Source: Zanthoxylum bungeanum
Taxonomy: Eukaryota > Streptophyta > Magnoliopsida > Sapindales > Rutaceae
Reading direction: 5' to 3'
Length of the DNA: 64,000 bases
NCBI GenBank assembly: GCA_019454045.1
Contig: SKCR01025339.1
Span: 170,321-234,320, forward strand
The first letter of the stretch is position 1. The number at the start of each line of letters is the position of its first letter. Positions 1 through 12,054 of the stretch are shown here, piece after piece. The translations under genes and the position numbers were made by a program. The notes under the pieces are model-generated. The model did not search any database, was not told where the DNA came from, and saw only the letters and a list, made by a program, of their open reading frames with translations.

Positions 1-870
1 CCCCTCAACCTTCACGCAAATAACCCCTTCATCCAGCAAACTTCACGCACATAACCTCCTCCACAAACAGCCCAACTCCACGCACGAACCACACCAAAAA
101 CCGCTAGCCATTACCGAATTCTGACCACCGAAAATAAGCCCACTGCACTGCCCAGTTTCCACACCAATCTGACCCTTAAAACAGTCCCCAAAAACTGCAC
201 CAAATCAGTCCCTAAAAACCTTAAAATAGTGACATAAAAAAAACTGCACTCAAATCCTCCTTAAAATCGCAAAAACAGCAACCCAAACCACCCCCAAAAA
301 AACGTAAAAACAGTGACTTTGTAGACCTGAAATAGTGAGCAGAAGATACAGCGAAAACAACAGCAAAACGGAGTCAAAACAGTGGCTGGAGCAGCGAAAC
401 AGCGAGGGAAAAAGCAAACCAGTGAACCGGGAAAGTTAAGGAGCTTTAACCCTTCCGATCTCCGTGAAACGCAAGTCCGAAAGTCGACGAAAAAGGTTAG
501 ACCTGAGGGTATTTTCCACATTCGTTTTCTTTTTATTTTCATTATTTATTGAGTACTATTCGCATGATTGTTATGTTAAAAATGCATGTTGTGGCCCTTG
601 AGTAGATAAATATGCATGTACTATGAAATATTGTATGTTGTGGACTTGGAATAAAATGAGAGATGTGTCAACTCTCGCGGTATATCGGATGGAAACCCGG
701 ACGTAAATTTCATAGTCGATTCCGAATGGACGGTAGTATGATCTGTACTCGGGATACAACTCCACGTACCGCTTGAGTAAATGGCACCATCTTTTGTTTT
801 ATGTTACTTTGTTTCATTTATTTTCCGTTATTTGAATTGTGCATGTCATTTGTTTATGTATGATGCAATC

Positions 871-1310
871 GAGCGCATGGGCTTAGTAAGTGTGATGAAA
901 GGTCCCATATTTGGAGAGGTTAAAACCCTTTACCACGATTCTTTGCCTCGCCGGTTGATGTGTGTTCGGTTGGATGCAAGATACATTCAATCGGGCATAC
1001 TAATTTTGATGTTATTGTTTTATTTCTTTGTATGCATGATGCGAGCGAGCGCATGGGCTTCGTAAGTCGGATTAAAGGTCCCCTACTTGGAGGGGTTAAA
1101 ACACTTTACCACAATGCTTTGCCGCGCCGATTAATGTATATTCGGTTGAACGTAAAATGTGTTCAATCAGGTATACGAAGTCTGATATCATTGTCTTTAC
1201 TTTATATATATGCAATATATTGATTGAGCATGGGCTTAGTAAGTGCGATTAAAGGTCCTCTACTTGGAGAGATTAAAGTCCTTTACCACGATGCTTTGCC
1301 GCGCTTTTAG
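871..1310 (+). repeat. Three tandem ~177-bp repeats inside S1
   Basis: Three imperfect units begin with gagcgcatggg-like sequence at about 871, 1047 and 1226. Each runs through aaaggtccc, ttggagaggttaaa and a ctttgccgcgcc-like stretch. The third unit is truncated. They lie in the ~1.1 kb segment of S1 absent from S2, so they are an expansion or insertion specific to this copy. Confidence 0.75.
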
Positions 1311-1400
1311 CCTGTTATTATTTATTAGGTGTCATCTATTCATCCGTTCATGTATGTGTCATATTGTTTACTGCATTTGGGAGGTCACTGCTGTAACCCC

Positions 1401-1589
1401 GTTCGAACGCGTTCCGAAACGCCACACGAACGCATGTTTTCTGTCTGGTCCCATTCGAACGTGTTATCAAACGCTATACGAACGCGAACCTTCTGTTTAC
1501 CGTTCGAATGCGTTTTCAAATGCTATACGAACGCGAACCTTCTGTTTATCGTTCGAACGCGTTTACGAACGCTACACGAACGCGAGTAC
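1401..1589 (+). repeat. Four-unit ~50-bp CpG-rich minisatellite
   Basis: Four units start at about 1401, 1452, 1502 and 1551. Each opens with the palindromic core gttcgaacgcg (or a one-base variant) and ends with an acacgaacgcg-like motif. CpG density is far above the surrounding AT-rich DNA. No gene is supported here. Confidence 0.75.
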
Positions 1590-2314
1590 ACTGAATTGAG
1601 TCATTTTCATCGCATGTGTGTTTGTATCCATATTAGTTATCTTCTTTTGCGCCACATCATATCATGTTTATCCCATTGGTTGCATCATTTACCTTCGTCT
1701 TCGCTTAACGTATTACAATTCATATATCTATGTCATGATAGCGTTTGAGTATTATTTCTCGTGGTATATCGGATGGAAACGCAGACATAAATTCCGTAGC
1801 CGATTCCGAATGGACGGTAGTGCGGTCTGTACTTGGGATACAATTCCACGTACCACTTGGAAAAGTGATCACATGTGTGCTTGTGTGGTTAATGTGTGTG
1901 CTCGTGTTTTCGTGAATACAATATGCCAATGAAGTTGTATGTTCGTTGTTACTTTGATGTACTTTCAAGCATGCAATCTTAGATGTGAAATATATGTAAA
2001 TTCAGGTGTAAGTTTTATTTTGTATATGTGAATTTAGAAGCATGATAATCCTGGAAATAAGTGTTACTTAAGCTTGATTAAATTATCACATAAATCCTTT
2101 CATTACAAGTAACATAAGTAAGGGACCATTCCGAACCCAACGGTTTGAGGTCTTCCCTTGCGAGGGGTGAGTACGGCCTTAAATCTCATTTTCCCGGTTC
2201 ACACCGGGTGGCGACTCCATTATTCTCCGGTTTAGTCCCCTGTGGCTACTCCGTACTCCCAACTAGGCCGCGAGCCTAGGACAACATGTGTTGCCCAGTT
2301 TCTGTGTTCCCACA

Positions 2315-2630
2315 ATATGCCCAAATCAAATTCAATCCAATTGAACCCAATCAAACATAAAATCAATATCCCCTAATGATTTCTAACACATCCAATGATC
2401 AAAAAATCAAAATTCCAAGACAACTTTAGAGTTCTAATTTTCGGCCAACACAAGCCAAATTGGGGAAAATTGTTCCAAACACTTTTTCATCAAATTTATC
2501 TAATCAATCATCAATTAAACATCAATTAAGCATATTCATCAATCCAATTTCATCAAATAATGCCCAAATTTGTTTTGCCCAATTTTAGCCCTAAAATCAA
2601 TTTCATGCAATCAATAGCTCAAGATACCAT
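2315..2630 (-). mobile_element. Family M copia leader remnant
   Basis: This AT-rich stretch resembles the untranslated leader left of LTR M2 (about 7960-8279), including the segment ending gatacca just before the LTR at 2631. On the minus strand it lies directly downstream of LTR M1, as an untranslated leader would. It ends abruptly at the S1 border at 2314. It holds no gene. Confidence 0.6.
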
Positions 2631-4658
2631 TGTTGGAGTACTCTAAGGGTCCCAAGATCATAGATTAAGCATGAAACAATATGAATACACATCAAAGGAG
2701 GTGCGGAAAAAACTCACATTGATCGGTTGGATGCTACGAAGACCAAAAACGCATTGTCTTCTCCTTGCTCGGCAGTGGGCTGCGCAAATGGTGGACTGCT
2801 CGGCGTGGGGGCTGCTTCCTCCTCCAAGAATCAGCCATGGGTGTCCTCCATGGAAGCTCCAAGCACCAAGCTTCACAAGGTGATTCCTTGCTCATTAAAA
2901 CACTACCCTATCACCTTTGTATTCCTCCATGAGTGTGCTAGCACTTAGATCTTGCAACAAGATCATTAGCTTCTCCATTTTGCTCGGTCAAAACCAGAAA
3001 AACAGAGGAAGAAACGGTCCAAGACCGAAAGAGAAGAAGAGAAATTTTGGCTCCATTTTTGGCTCCCAAAATTGCGTGTACCGTGTACAGGAGAGAGAGA
3101 AAATAAAAGTTGTATAAGGTTTTTATTATTTCCAAAAAAAATAAACCATTTACACTTTTTTAATTTCAAAAAGCAAAGCATTAAATGCTTGTCAATCAAC
3201 TCACATCAATCACTCAAATGTCCCATCACTCAAAGTGACATGTGATTTGACACTTGATGTGACTAATGATTTGACGCTTGATGTGACAAATAATCTCGGG
3301 CTCGGGTTCGCTAATTCCAAATTAACGAATTTTCTGATGCGTCGTAATTAAACAATTACGCCTAGCAAAATCACTATTCACGTCGCTAACGAATTAATTC
3401 TAAATTAATTCGTTCGCCCGAATTAAAATCTAATTTTAATTCCGCGTCGAAATCCGATTTTGTATAATATATCAAATATATTAATTTACCGATTAATTCC
3501 AAATTAATCGTTCTCTCTCTTTAATTGATATTTTATCCCAGATAAAATATCTCCGCAATTAATCCCAGATTAATTTTCTCTCTCATTAAATTAATCCCAG
3601 ATTAATTAAAGTGTGAGTCATACGTTATTGGTGAATCTTCGGGGAGCGACCCATGAGATCTCCGGATATGTTGGCTGTAAATCGGGTCGTCGGACTATCC
3701 GAACACGTAAGTACCTCGTACTACGTTTACACCGATTCACAAGACAAGGTTGGCCTCTAGCAAAGCGCCATGCCTACCCAATTCTCCAGAAACATGCTTA
3801 CAGGAATAAGCGATCTATATCAGGCGTAGTATACATGGTATTGCGTATTTCGATCCAGTATCGAATGATCACGTGCTAGGCCTGGGGCTGGAATTGTGTC
3901 TGCCCCGTACGAAGCACATGTCGGATGTCTGGTAACTAGTCTCTATATCGGATAACTATGACCTAGTCATATTATCCCGATGAATACAGTACTTAAGAGA
4001 ACCAGTACCGTATCCTACGTGACCATCATCTCCATATGACTGGAGTGACACTTCCGTCTTGACATCACACCCAACACACTACGATTCTCAATATACCCAG
4101 TATTGGCGTACACAGAACCTGTTAAAGCTCTGGACGACCTCAACCAAAGTATATTGATTGTCGCAAGTATTAGCGGTGTAAGTCTCAGGTTAAGACCAAA
4201 TACACCTACCCTGATTTCAGACTTCCATAGACACAAAGTCATACTACCAATGGAATTTCGAAGGGGTCTATCCAGAGCGAAGCTGTTTCCCGTACCATCG
4301 GTAAAACACAACCTCCTATTACACTTGCATGAGTATCCTATACCCAAACATATGAGAACTATGTCGTTGTGCCCTCACAACACGCACAAGTGTAATACTA
4401 GTCTTTTACGTATTTATCGATGTCCAATCTCGATAATACTCTGACTATGGATATTTAATGATTTATCCTTCGTGGACTGATACTGTCACATATCATTCTC
4501 AGTCCAGGAACCAATCATATGGACCTCCTATCATTTATACATCTAGGTTATCTAATCAGAAATGATAAGAGTGCAATCTCCTTTATCACATAGTTAATTT
4601 GTACAACAACACCGTGATCTGTACAAATAGTGACGCTATGGGTCATAATTGTCCAACA
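2631..4658 (-). repeat. Family M Ty1/copia LTR (M1)
   Basis: The LTR begins tgttgg and ends ccaaca, the short inverted termini typical of many copia LTRs. Its length is 2028 bp. It aligns along its length with LTRs at 8280-10310, 17900-19878 and 34295-36268. To its left is a partial primer-binding site (gatacca, the reverse complement of TGGTATC), placing the element on the minus strand. To its right no polypurine tract is seen; the sequence runs straight into a copia pol remnant. M1 is therefore not a normal 3' LTR of the neighbouring internal region. Confidence 0.85.
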
Positions 4659-5400
4659 GGGCTAACAAATCGGTGGCACTTACACTTTTACCAAGTAAAA
4701 GATGTTATAGTCATTTTGCCTAATAAACTAGATTCGTAGACATTATTTCAATGGAATCAAATTTGTCCTAGTACACACTCATCGAAAGTGTAGATATACG
4801 AGTCTTGTTTAATTGTGTCCCAGACAACAATGCCACATATAAGTCTCAACTGATTAAATTAGTTTAAGCTATTTGTTTGTCATGTCATATGTATGAGATT
4901 TATTTATATTAAAATTATAAATATTGTTATTCACATATAATGTGTTTATCTCAATATCATCTTTATAAAATGAAACACTTTAGTGTTCTAGAATATAAAG
5001 GTATACCCGCAACTGGTTAAGCCCTGATATAGAGATAATGTTCCTAGTCAAACTAGTTACATTGCAACAGTTTCCTAATTTAAGTACACACACGAAGGGT
5101 AGTTCCTAAACTTAGGTCTCCACGGTTAAAACAGCGACTTTCGTCCCATTTCCGATCCGCAGATTAATCTCATTTGAAGTCAGTATCCTGCTAATAGCAT
5201 ATTTTTCACATCGGTACATATTTATGTACTACACTTAGTATCTAAAATCCAATTTTAATACTAGCAGTGAACATATTTATAACAAACATATTTGAAGTCG
5301 GAGCCTTGCCAGTTCTTCAATTCCTTCATGTCTGCCTTGTCCATACGGCAGTCACGCTTCCGTGTCCCCATTTGCCACAGTTAAGGCAGACATTTTGGGA
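4659..5400 (-). pseudogene. Degraded copia gag zinc knuckle, protease and GAG-pre-integrase remnant
   Basis: Minus-strand fragments appear in copia order with frameshifts. A CCHC zinc knuckle lies near 5300-5390, where ctgccttaactgtggcaaa encodes C-L-N-C-G-K. Protease-like sequence lies near 4890-5230. A GAG-pre-integrase segment at about 4690-4850 shows W-H-C-C-L-G-H, then N-K-T-R and G-K-M-T motifs. The remnant stops just where integrase should begin and abuts LTR M1. Integrase, RT and RNase H are deleted. No open frame remains, so it cannot be functional. Confidence 0.65.
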
Positions 5401-6411
5401 TATGTCATTTGTCTTCCCAGAAGATCATAATGATTTTGCCTTTGCCCTTTTTTTCACATTCCAGAAGCCTTTGGCCAAGCCTTGGCCTTCTAGAATATCG
5501 AAGTAAGGTGCGCCTTGCTTTTCTTTCCATATTGCAAACTTTGGCTTTGTCTCATTGAGAATAGCCATTAACTCTCCAAGAGTTTACTATTGCAATTTAG
5601 TACTTCTAAGATCTAAGAATAAATCTATGAAGATCCTTCAATTTCAATACCATACTATAAGGATCTAATCCTTAGTTCTGATTAAGAAATTAATGAGTCT
5701 ATTTGGCAAGCATATTGGATTAAGCACTAAAGTTATCATCACATGAATCTTCCAAAGATCATGCTCTATTATTTGCTTAACTCCGGGCTTAGGCCTAAGA
5801 TGTTATTTTATCAAATAAAGTAACTTCTTAGTTTTCATGACTACCCTGAAATTTTATTCCCAGTTCGAAAATTAAAGTCGTTTAAAATATTTTCACCCAG
5901 GATTATGTTTTAAACACTAATCTTTCAATTTTATCTTGATTCTAATAGTCCAACTATTTAATCAACGATTTTAGGTACTATTCATCATAATGATTACTAT
6001 AGTCCAACTATATAAGCAACTATAATTTAATTGATAAATTCAATTATATTGATTACTATAATCCAATTATAAAATCAACTATTATTTGAAATAGTTTGAA
6101 TACAGTCCAACTGTTAATTAAAACAACATTAATTATTAGTCCAACTAATAAATCAATTTATTTGACAAAATATTTGAAATGAGCGCGTATGGTAAGTAAC
6201 TAAACGAATATTGCAAATTTAATACTTGTCTCCCACTATTTTTCGGCGAGCCTCTAACCCTCTTTTGAGAACTCGGGAAACCTTGTTTCCTAGTGGGCTA
6301 GGATACCGTTAAATAACACACAATCTTGACTTTGGCCAACAAATTGCATGATAATTAACTAGGTAGATCTCTAAGATCAATTGGATCCAATCCAATTCCT
6401 ATATCCAGTAG
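5401..6411 (-). mobile_element. Family M internal gag-proximal region, non-coding now
   Basis: This AT-rich sequence is homologous to 29200-30220 in the other M element; for example, the gcgagcctctaaccctc stretch near 6247 recurs near 30007. It lies upstream of the zinc knuckle on the minus strand, so it is probably decayed gag. No usable frame is visible. Confidence 0.5.
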
Positions 6412-6726
6412 GTGGACATCCAAGTCCGAAACAAATATCTTATATATGCCAATATATCCAATATATTGCCTAACCTTTTTCCTCTGAATCAACTAAGCTT
6501 TGGCTTTGGCACAACAAACTTAGTGATCCCAGTGAAGCGGAACCCATTGACCATGGAAAGCTTCGTAATCAATGTCGATGGACAAGAAGTGATCTTGACT
6601 TTGGCCAAAAAATCACAACTTGGACAAAACACCAATATGGAACAAAGCCTTCATGATTCAAACACATCCTCGACGGACAAAGGCCTTGACTTTGGCCAAC
6701 AAACCAATGCCAGTCTTGGATCTTGA
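6412..6726 (+). other. Conserved antisense open frame in family M (104 codons)
   Basis: This frame runs on the strand opposite to the retroelement. A matching frame is open at 30223-30483 in the second M element. The shared part begins near L-N-Q-L-S and contains V-I-N-V-D-G-Q-E and the ending N-L-G-S or S-L-G-S. Differences between copies change amino acids about as often as not, which argues against protein-level selection. I do not recognise the product. It could be a chance frame in a repeat or a captured fragment. Confidence 0.2.
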
Positions 6727-8266
6727 GTTAGAATCACTCAATGGAAGGAAAAAAGCTTAATATGATGTTGAGGGTTTTTCGCGTGCAATTGGCAACCAAT
6801 TTATTATCATTGTTAAGGTCTCATCATCATACACCCTTAAACATGCATTCTAAACACATAATAAGGCGCATATAAATAAATAATAATGATTTGCGGATGG
6901 ATACTTAAACACATTGTTCCTAGAACAAATCTCTCCATTTCCTCTCTCCCGCTAGCACAAGTATTACTTCTACTCGTTACATAACACTTCTAAAGAAACC
7001 TTATTTACATTGAGGGGAATAGGTGAGAAGAGAAATACAAAGAGTAAGGAGGTAATAGGCTGGACACGCAGGTCCAATTAATAAATTCTGAATTTATTAC
7101 AACAATTTCCAAAATTGCCCCACCATCTAAAATCCATCTGATATACATTATTCATGCATCGCAACCATGTATTCACACAAGCATGTTATCAATCAATCTA
7201 ATCCAATTAATTAATCTGAATATTAATGACCATCCAATGTTCAAACAACGATTTGATTTTGCGCGAGTCCGACTCGTTTTGCTAATAAGTACTCAAAGTA
7301 CAAATTCTTGAATTATATTAAACTACAAAATTAAATCCAATTCAATTTGCATTTAATACTAATTCGCTATTTAATTCCAAATTAAATAATACACTTTATT
7401 AACGAACCTTTACGACTTAGATTCTAAATCTAACCGTTACGGGTCTCAAAGCCCGATTAACATCCAATGTCAATTTAATTTAAAGTCCAATGGGCTTTTA
7501 ATTAATTTCTAAGGCATGGACTTTTGGTCAACTTGGGTCAAACCCAATAACCAAAGCCCATTTAAGGAATCACCCTTATATGACTAGAAACCAATTTAGG
7601 CCCATTAGGCCCAATTATAATATATTAAGGTCCATTAGTCATAATTGGACTTTATGGAAATGGTTTTGGGCCCAATTGGATCCAACCAATTTAGCCTAAA
7701 CCCATCTTGGTACAACCAAGCCCAATAAGCCCAATTACAACTTTACAAGCCCAAATCCAATTTAAGCCCAATTAATTAAATCACAAAAATTCCAATTTCA
7801 CAATTTAATTAACCAAAGTGTATTGCCATAATTAATTACCCAAATGAATATTTCCAAAACACCAATTAGCCTAATTAATCATGCTCATTATCATCAATTA
7901 GTGTCCAACACAATTGAATCAAAAAATTAAACCCATTAACATGCTTAAAGTCTCGGCAATATGGGGAATTTTTGTCCAATTCAAAATTCAATCCAATTAA
8001 TTTTCAAATCAACAATTCCCAATCGTTTCAAGTCATCCAATGATCAACGAAACAAAAAAAAACACCAAGACATTAGGGTTCTATACCTCTCGGCCAAGCT
8101 ATGATTTTTTGGGGAAAATTGTTCCAAATCAATTTTCATGAAATTGATCCAATCCAACTTCAATTAAACATCATTTAAGCATATTTAATCAATTAATTTA
8201 ACCAAATCATGCTCAAAATCAATTTACCCAATTTTAACCCTAAGTTCACGTTTCATGCTTTTACTC
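6727..8266 (-). mobile_element. Family M copia untranslated leader
   Basis: This AT-rich non-coding DNA lies between decayed gag and the primer-binding site, with many short ggcccaatt-like repeats around 7480-7760. It is homologous to 30500-31969. No gene is visible in its roughly 1.5 kb. Confidence 0.6.
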
Positions 8267-8278
8267 GCTCTGATACCA
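8267..8278 (-). other. Primer-binding site (initiator tRNA-Met type)
   Basis: The window sequence gctctgatacca reads TGGTATCAGAGC on the minus strand, the usual copia match to the 3' end of initiator tRNA-Met. It lies one base from the LTR end at 8280, fixing M2 as a 5' LTR on the minus strand. Confidence 0.85.
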
Positions 8279-8279
8279 T

Positions 8280-10310
8280 TGTTGGGTTTCTCTAAGGTCC
8301 CAAGGATCGATTAAAACAATGAAACATATGTGAGAATACATCAAAGAAGTTGCGGAATACTTACATTGAGCGGTTGAGCAATACGGTGAAGAACAAAAAA
8401 TTTTCTACCTCCTCCAAGATGCTCGACAGTGGGCTGTATTGAAGCTCTCCAATTTTCGGTCCTCCAAGTGTGCTCCAAGCTCCAAGCTCCATTTGGTGAT
8501 TCCTTGCTCACAAGTGGGTTTCCCTATCACCTTTGTATGTCTCCATTGTGTACTAGCACTCTTGATTTTTGCCACAAAAATCACTAGGTTTGCTTCTCCT
8601 TGCTCTCGGCAGTGGCCAAAAACCAGAAGAGGAAAACAGCCCATTTGGGCGTGAAGGAGAGAAAAGAGAAGAGAGAAATGTGTGTTAAGTGTTGGTGGTT
8701 GGGAAAATTGTGTATCTAATAGAATTTTTGAATTTCCAAAATTCATTTTCCATATTTTGCTTTCCAAAAGTCAAGCCATTAAAGGCTACAACCACTACAT
8801 CAACTATTCACATCATTCAATCAAGTGACAAGTTGTCACATCACATCACTCAAAGTGACAAGTGATTTGACGCTTGATGCGACTAGTGATTTGACGCTTG
8901 ATGTGACTTGCGGGCCGCACTTGAATTCGAAATGCGAGTGCGCTCGCAAACACTCTCGGGCTCGGGTTCGCTAATTCCAAATTAACGAATTTTCCATTGC
9001 GACGTAATTAAATAATTATGCCTAGCAAAATCACTATTCATATCGCTAACGAATTAATTCTAAATTAACTCGTTTGCCTGAATAAAAATCTAATTTCAAT
9101 TCTGCGTCGAAATCCAATTTTGTTTAATATATCAAATATATTATTTTATCGATTAATTCCAAATTAATTGTTCTCTCTCTTAAATGATATTTTATCCCAA
9201 ATAAAATATCTCCATAATTAATCCCAGATGAATTTTCTCTCTCATCTAATTAATCCCAGATTAATAAAGTACGAGTCATACGTCATCGGTGAATCTTCGG
9301 GAAGCGACCCATGAGATCCCGGATATGTTGGCAGTAAATCCGGTCGTCGGACTATCCGAACATGTAAGTACCTAGTACTACGTTTATACCGATTTACAAG
9401 ACAAGGTTGGCTTCTAGCAAAGCGCCATGCCTACCCAATTCTCCAGAAATATCCTTACAGGAATATGTGATCTATATCAGGCGTAGTATACGTAGTATTG
9501 CGTATTTCATCCAACATCAGATGTCACGTGCAAGGCCTGGGGCTGGAAATGTGTCTGCCCCGTACGAAGCACTTATCGGATCTCTGGTAACTAGTCTCTA
9601 TAATCGAATATACATGACCTAGTCATAATATCCCGATAGCTGCAGTATATAAGAGAACGAGTTATGTATCCTACGTGATCATCATCTCCACTATTACTGG
9701 AGTAATACTTTCATCTCGACATCACACCCAATACACTACGATTCTCAATATACCCAGAAGAGGCGTACACAGAACCTGTTAAAGCCCTAGACGACCAAAA
9801 CCAAAGTACATTGATTGTCGCAAGTATTAGCGGTGCAAGTCTCAGGTTAAGACCAAATACACCTACCCTGATTCGGACTTCCATAGACACATAATAATAC
9901 TACCAATGGAATTTCGAGGGGTCTATCCAGAGCGAAGCTGTTTTCCGTACCATCGGTAAAATATAACCTCCTACTACACTTGCATGAGTATCCTATACCC
10001 AAATATATGAGAACTATGCCGTTATGCCCTCACAACACGCATAAGTGTAATACTAGTCTTTTACGCATTATCGATGTCCGATCTCGATAATACTCTGACT
10101 ATGGATATTTAATGATTAAACCATCGTGGATTGATACTGTCTCATATCATCTTAATCCGGAACTAATCATATGGACCTTTCATCATTTATACATCTTGGT
10201 GATCTAATCACAAATGATAAAAGAGCAATTTCCTTTGTCACATAGTTAATTTGTACAACAACACCATGATCTGTACAAATAGTGATGCTATGGGTCATAA
10301 TTGTCCAACA
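8280..10310 (-). repeat. Family M Ty1/copia 5' LTR (M2)
   Basis: The LTR is 2031 bp long, with tgttgg at 8280 and ccaaca at 10305-10310. It aligns with M1, M3 and M4, including the shared block near 9290-9480. The right flank is a fragment of the N LTR, so M2 inserted into or recombined with element N. Spurious short open frames inside it are not genes. Confidence 0.88.
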
Positions 10311-10593
10311 AAATTTGTGTGTTTCTTCATGCCTATGGCGTCACGAAGCCAGAAATAGCGTCTCAATGGAAGCTTCCCTGTCGGAATGATTGGTTTTTGC
10401 ATAGTTTCTTTTTTTGTGTGCTTCTTTTCCATCCTTAATCTCCCAAAACACGTACGTTAGCCTCAAGATCCATGCTCTAATGTGTCCTATCAATATAACA
10501 TAAAAAAACTACAAAACACATAAAATGGCACGAAACCTAACAAAATAATAAGTTAAGAATGTAGGAATAAGTGGGTATAAATCACACTTATCA
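10311..10593 (-). repeat. Element N 3' LTR fragment
   Basis: The segment ends with cacttatca at 10593. On the minus strand this gives an LTR start TGATAAGTGTG preceded by a G-rich tract (ttttggggtg, about 10596-10605) that fits a polypurine tract. It matches 11800-12054 as a direct repeat. Its left part is cut at the M2 border. Confidence 0.6.
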
Positions 10594-11760
10594 AACACCC
10601 CAAAACATAAGATTTTGCTAGTCCCGAGTTAAAGACTAAATGAAAACTAAATAAAAGTAAACAAACTAAAATAACTAAATTAACTAGGCCACTTTCGTAG
10701 GGATCACGATTGAATTTAGCATTTGCAACAAGTCTTTAAACCCCTAAGCGACCCTAGTGGATGAGTTATAGTGTCGTAAGGGCTTGCAGCAACAACACCC
10801 ACAATCGTCATTCACATGCACATACAATCATGCAAAAATTATAAAAACTTATAAATAAGTCTCGGAAGTTGCACATATTATTGTCCTCAAAGAACGTCTA
10901 CCAATGAAATCAAAGAACCTTCAAAGTACTTAATGCAACTTAAATCCAAGTTCTTGAATAAATTATCTAAGCCAGACTCCAAGTGTGTGTGTGTGTGTGT
11001 AAATGTTCAGTCACAGCTCGACTCCTGAGTAGCTAACTCAGTAATTTCATCTCAAAATTGAGATCTGATGGGTCTAACCAACCTAGATATCTCAGAAATA
11101 TTTTGTATTTTCCTATTAAACTCGATATGATATGGCTTCTCTTTTTCATAATTTTTTAGCTTACCTAACTTTTAAGGCAGCATTTCCCCCCATGGTTGTC
11201 CTAACACTCGCTCATGGGTAGCTTCATGCTTATTGGTTATAAGTGGTTTATCTCTTTTTTTTTAAAGTATTTTTTTCTTTTCTGTTTTTTTCATTTTTTT
11301 TTCAAAAGATCTCTTTCTTTTCCTTCCTCTAGCCATACCATATATCATAGATAATTACAAACATAGACTAATATCTAAGTGAACGACTATTCATCTTCAA
11401 ATAATTTCTTCAACTAGCCATTTTGTCAACTATCTAGGCTTTCACTGCTGGAACCTAGAGTCTAACCTAGATCATATACTCAAGGCATCAGATAAAAATC
11501 AATTGGATACTAATCATTTATAAGATTTCACATAAAAGTAAACAAAACTCCTCATTAGACTTATGATTTACCACCTTGGACTAATTTATTTATTTTTGAA
11601 TATTTTTATAAGGAACTATTAAAATCACCAACATGCACACACCCTAAACTTATAATTTGTATTATCCTAAATGTAAAATAAACATAAAGAAACAAGAGTG
11701 AGGAACAATACTACCGCACAAAGAGTTGATCAGGCTTCTGCTAGTCTGAATTTTATTTCG
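10594..11760 (-). mobile_element. Element N 3' non-coding internal region
   Basis: Its right-hand part on the minus strand resembles the 3' non-coding region of element A at 22260-22450; both contain ccactttcgtagggatcacg and a cccctaggtgtccctagtgg-like segment. It therefore belongs to a related Ty3 element. It carries a (GT)9 microsatellite at 10983-11000 and T-rich runs near 11250-11300. No protein remnant is visible. Confidence 0.5.
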
Positions 11761-12054
11761 TCTGAGGCGTCACGACGCCAATTCTCTGGATAAATATGTG
11801 TGTTTCTTCATGCCTGAGGCGTTGCGACGCCAGTTCCCCTTCCAAGATGATTGATTTTTATGTATTTTCATTTCCTATGTGTTTCCTTTGCATCTTTAAG
11901 CTCCTAAAACACATATGTTAGTCTCAAGATCCATGTTTTAATGCTTCATATCAATAAAAACAAAACAAACTACAAAACAAGTAAAATGACACGAAACCTA
12001 AAAAAATAAAAAGCTAAGAATGTATGAAAAAATGGGTATAAATCACACTTATCA
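11761..12054 (-). repeat. Element N second LTR fragment
   Basis: This is a direct repeat of 10311-10593, ending cacttatca at 12054. It contains two near-palindromic GC-rich motifs, ggcgtcacgacgcc at 11766-11779 and ggcgttgcgacgcc at 11818-11831. No primer-binding site was recognised beside it, so its role as a 5' LTR is inferred. Confidence 0.5.

Larger units (their letters stand above)
1..2314 (+). repeat. Family S LTR, left part cut by window start (S1)
   Basis: From about position 420 to 2314 this matches, in reverse orientation, the solo LTR at 53008-55495. Shared landmarks include the block around 480-520 (match near 53720-53750), the block near 1760-1860 (match near 53520-53610) and the conserved end at 2130-2310. 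The end tgttcccaca at 2314 is taken as the LTR terminus because the two copies stop matching there, and S2 has a target duplication at the matching point. S1 holds about 1.1 kb that S2 lacks, flanked by a duplicated block of roughly 115 bp (about 670-785 and 1756-1870). No coding sequence is supported. The strand given is relative to S2 only. Confidence 0.7.

Noticed and set aside
871..1589. Tandem repeats as a CRISPR-like array
   Set aside because: Units are imperfect and contiguous without unique spacers, and the DNA is plant nuclear retroelement sequence.
2210..2230. tggcgactcc near the end of S1 as an Ogre-type primer-binding site
   Set aside because: The matching sequence in S2 lies inside the LTR as defined by its terminal inverted bases and the agtac target duplication.
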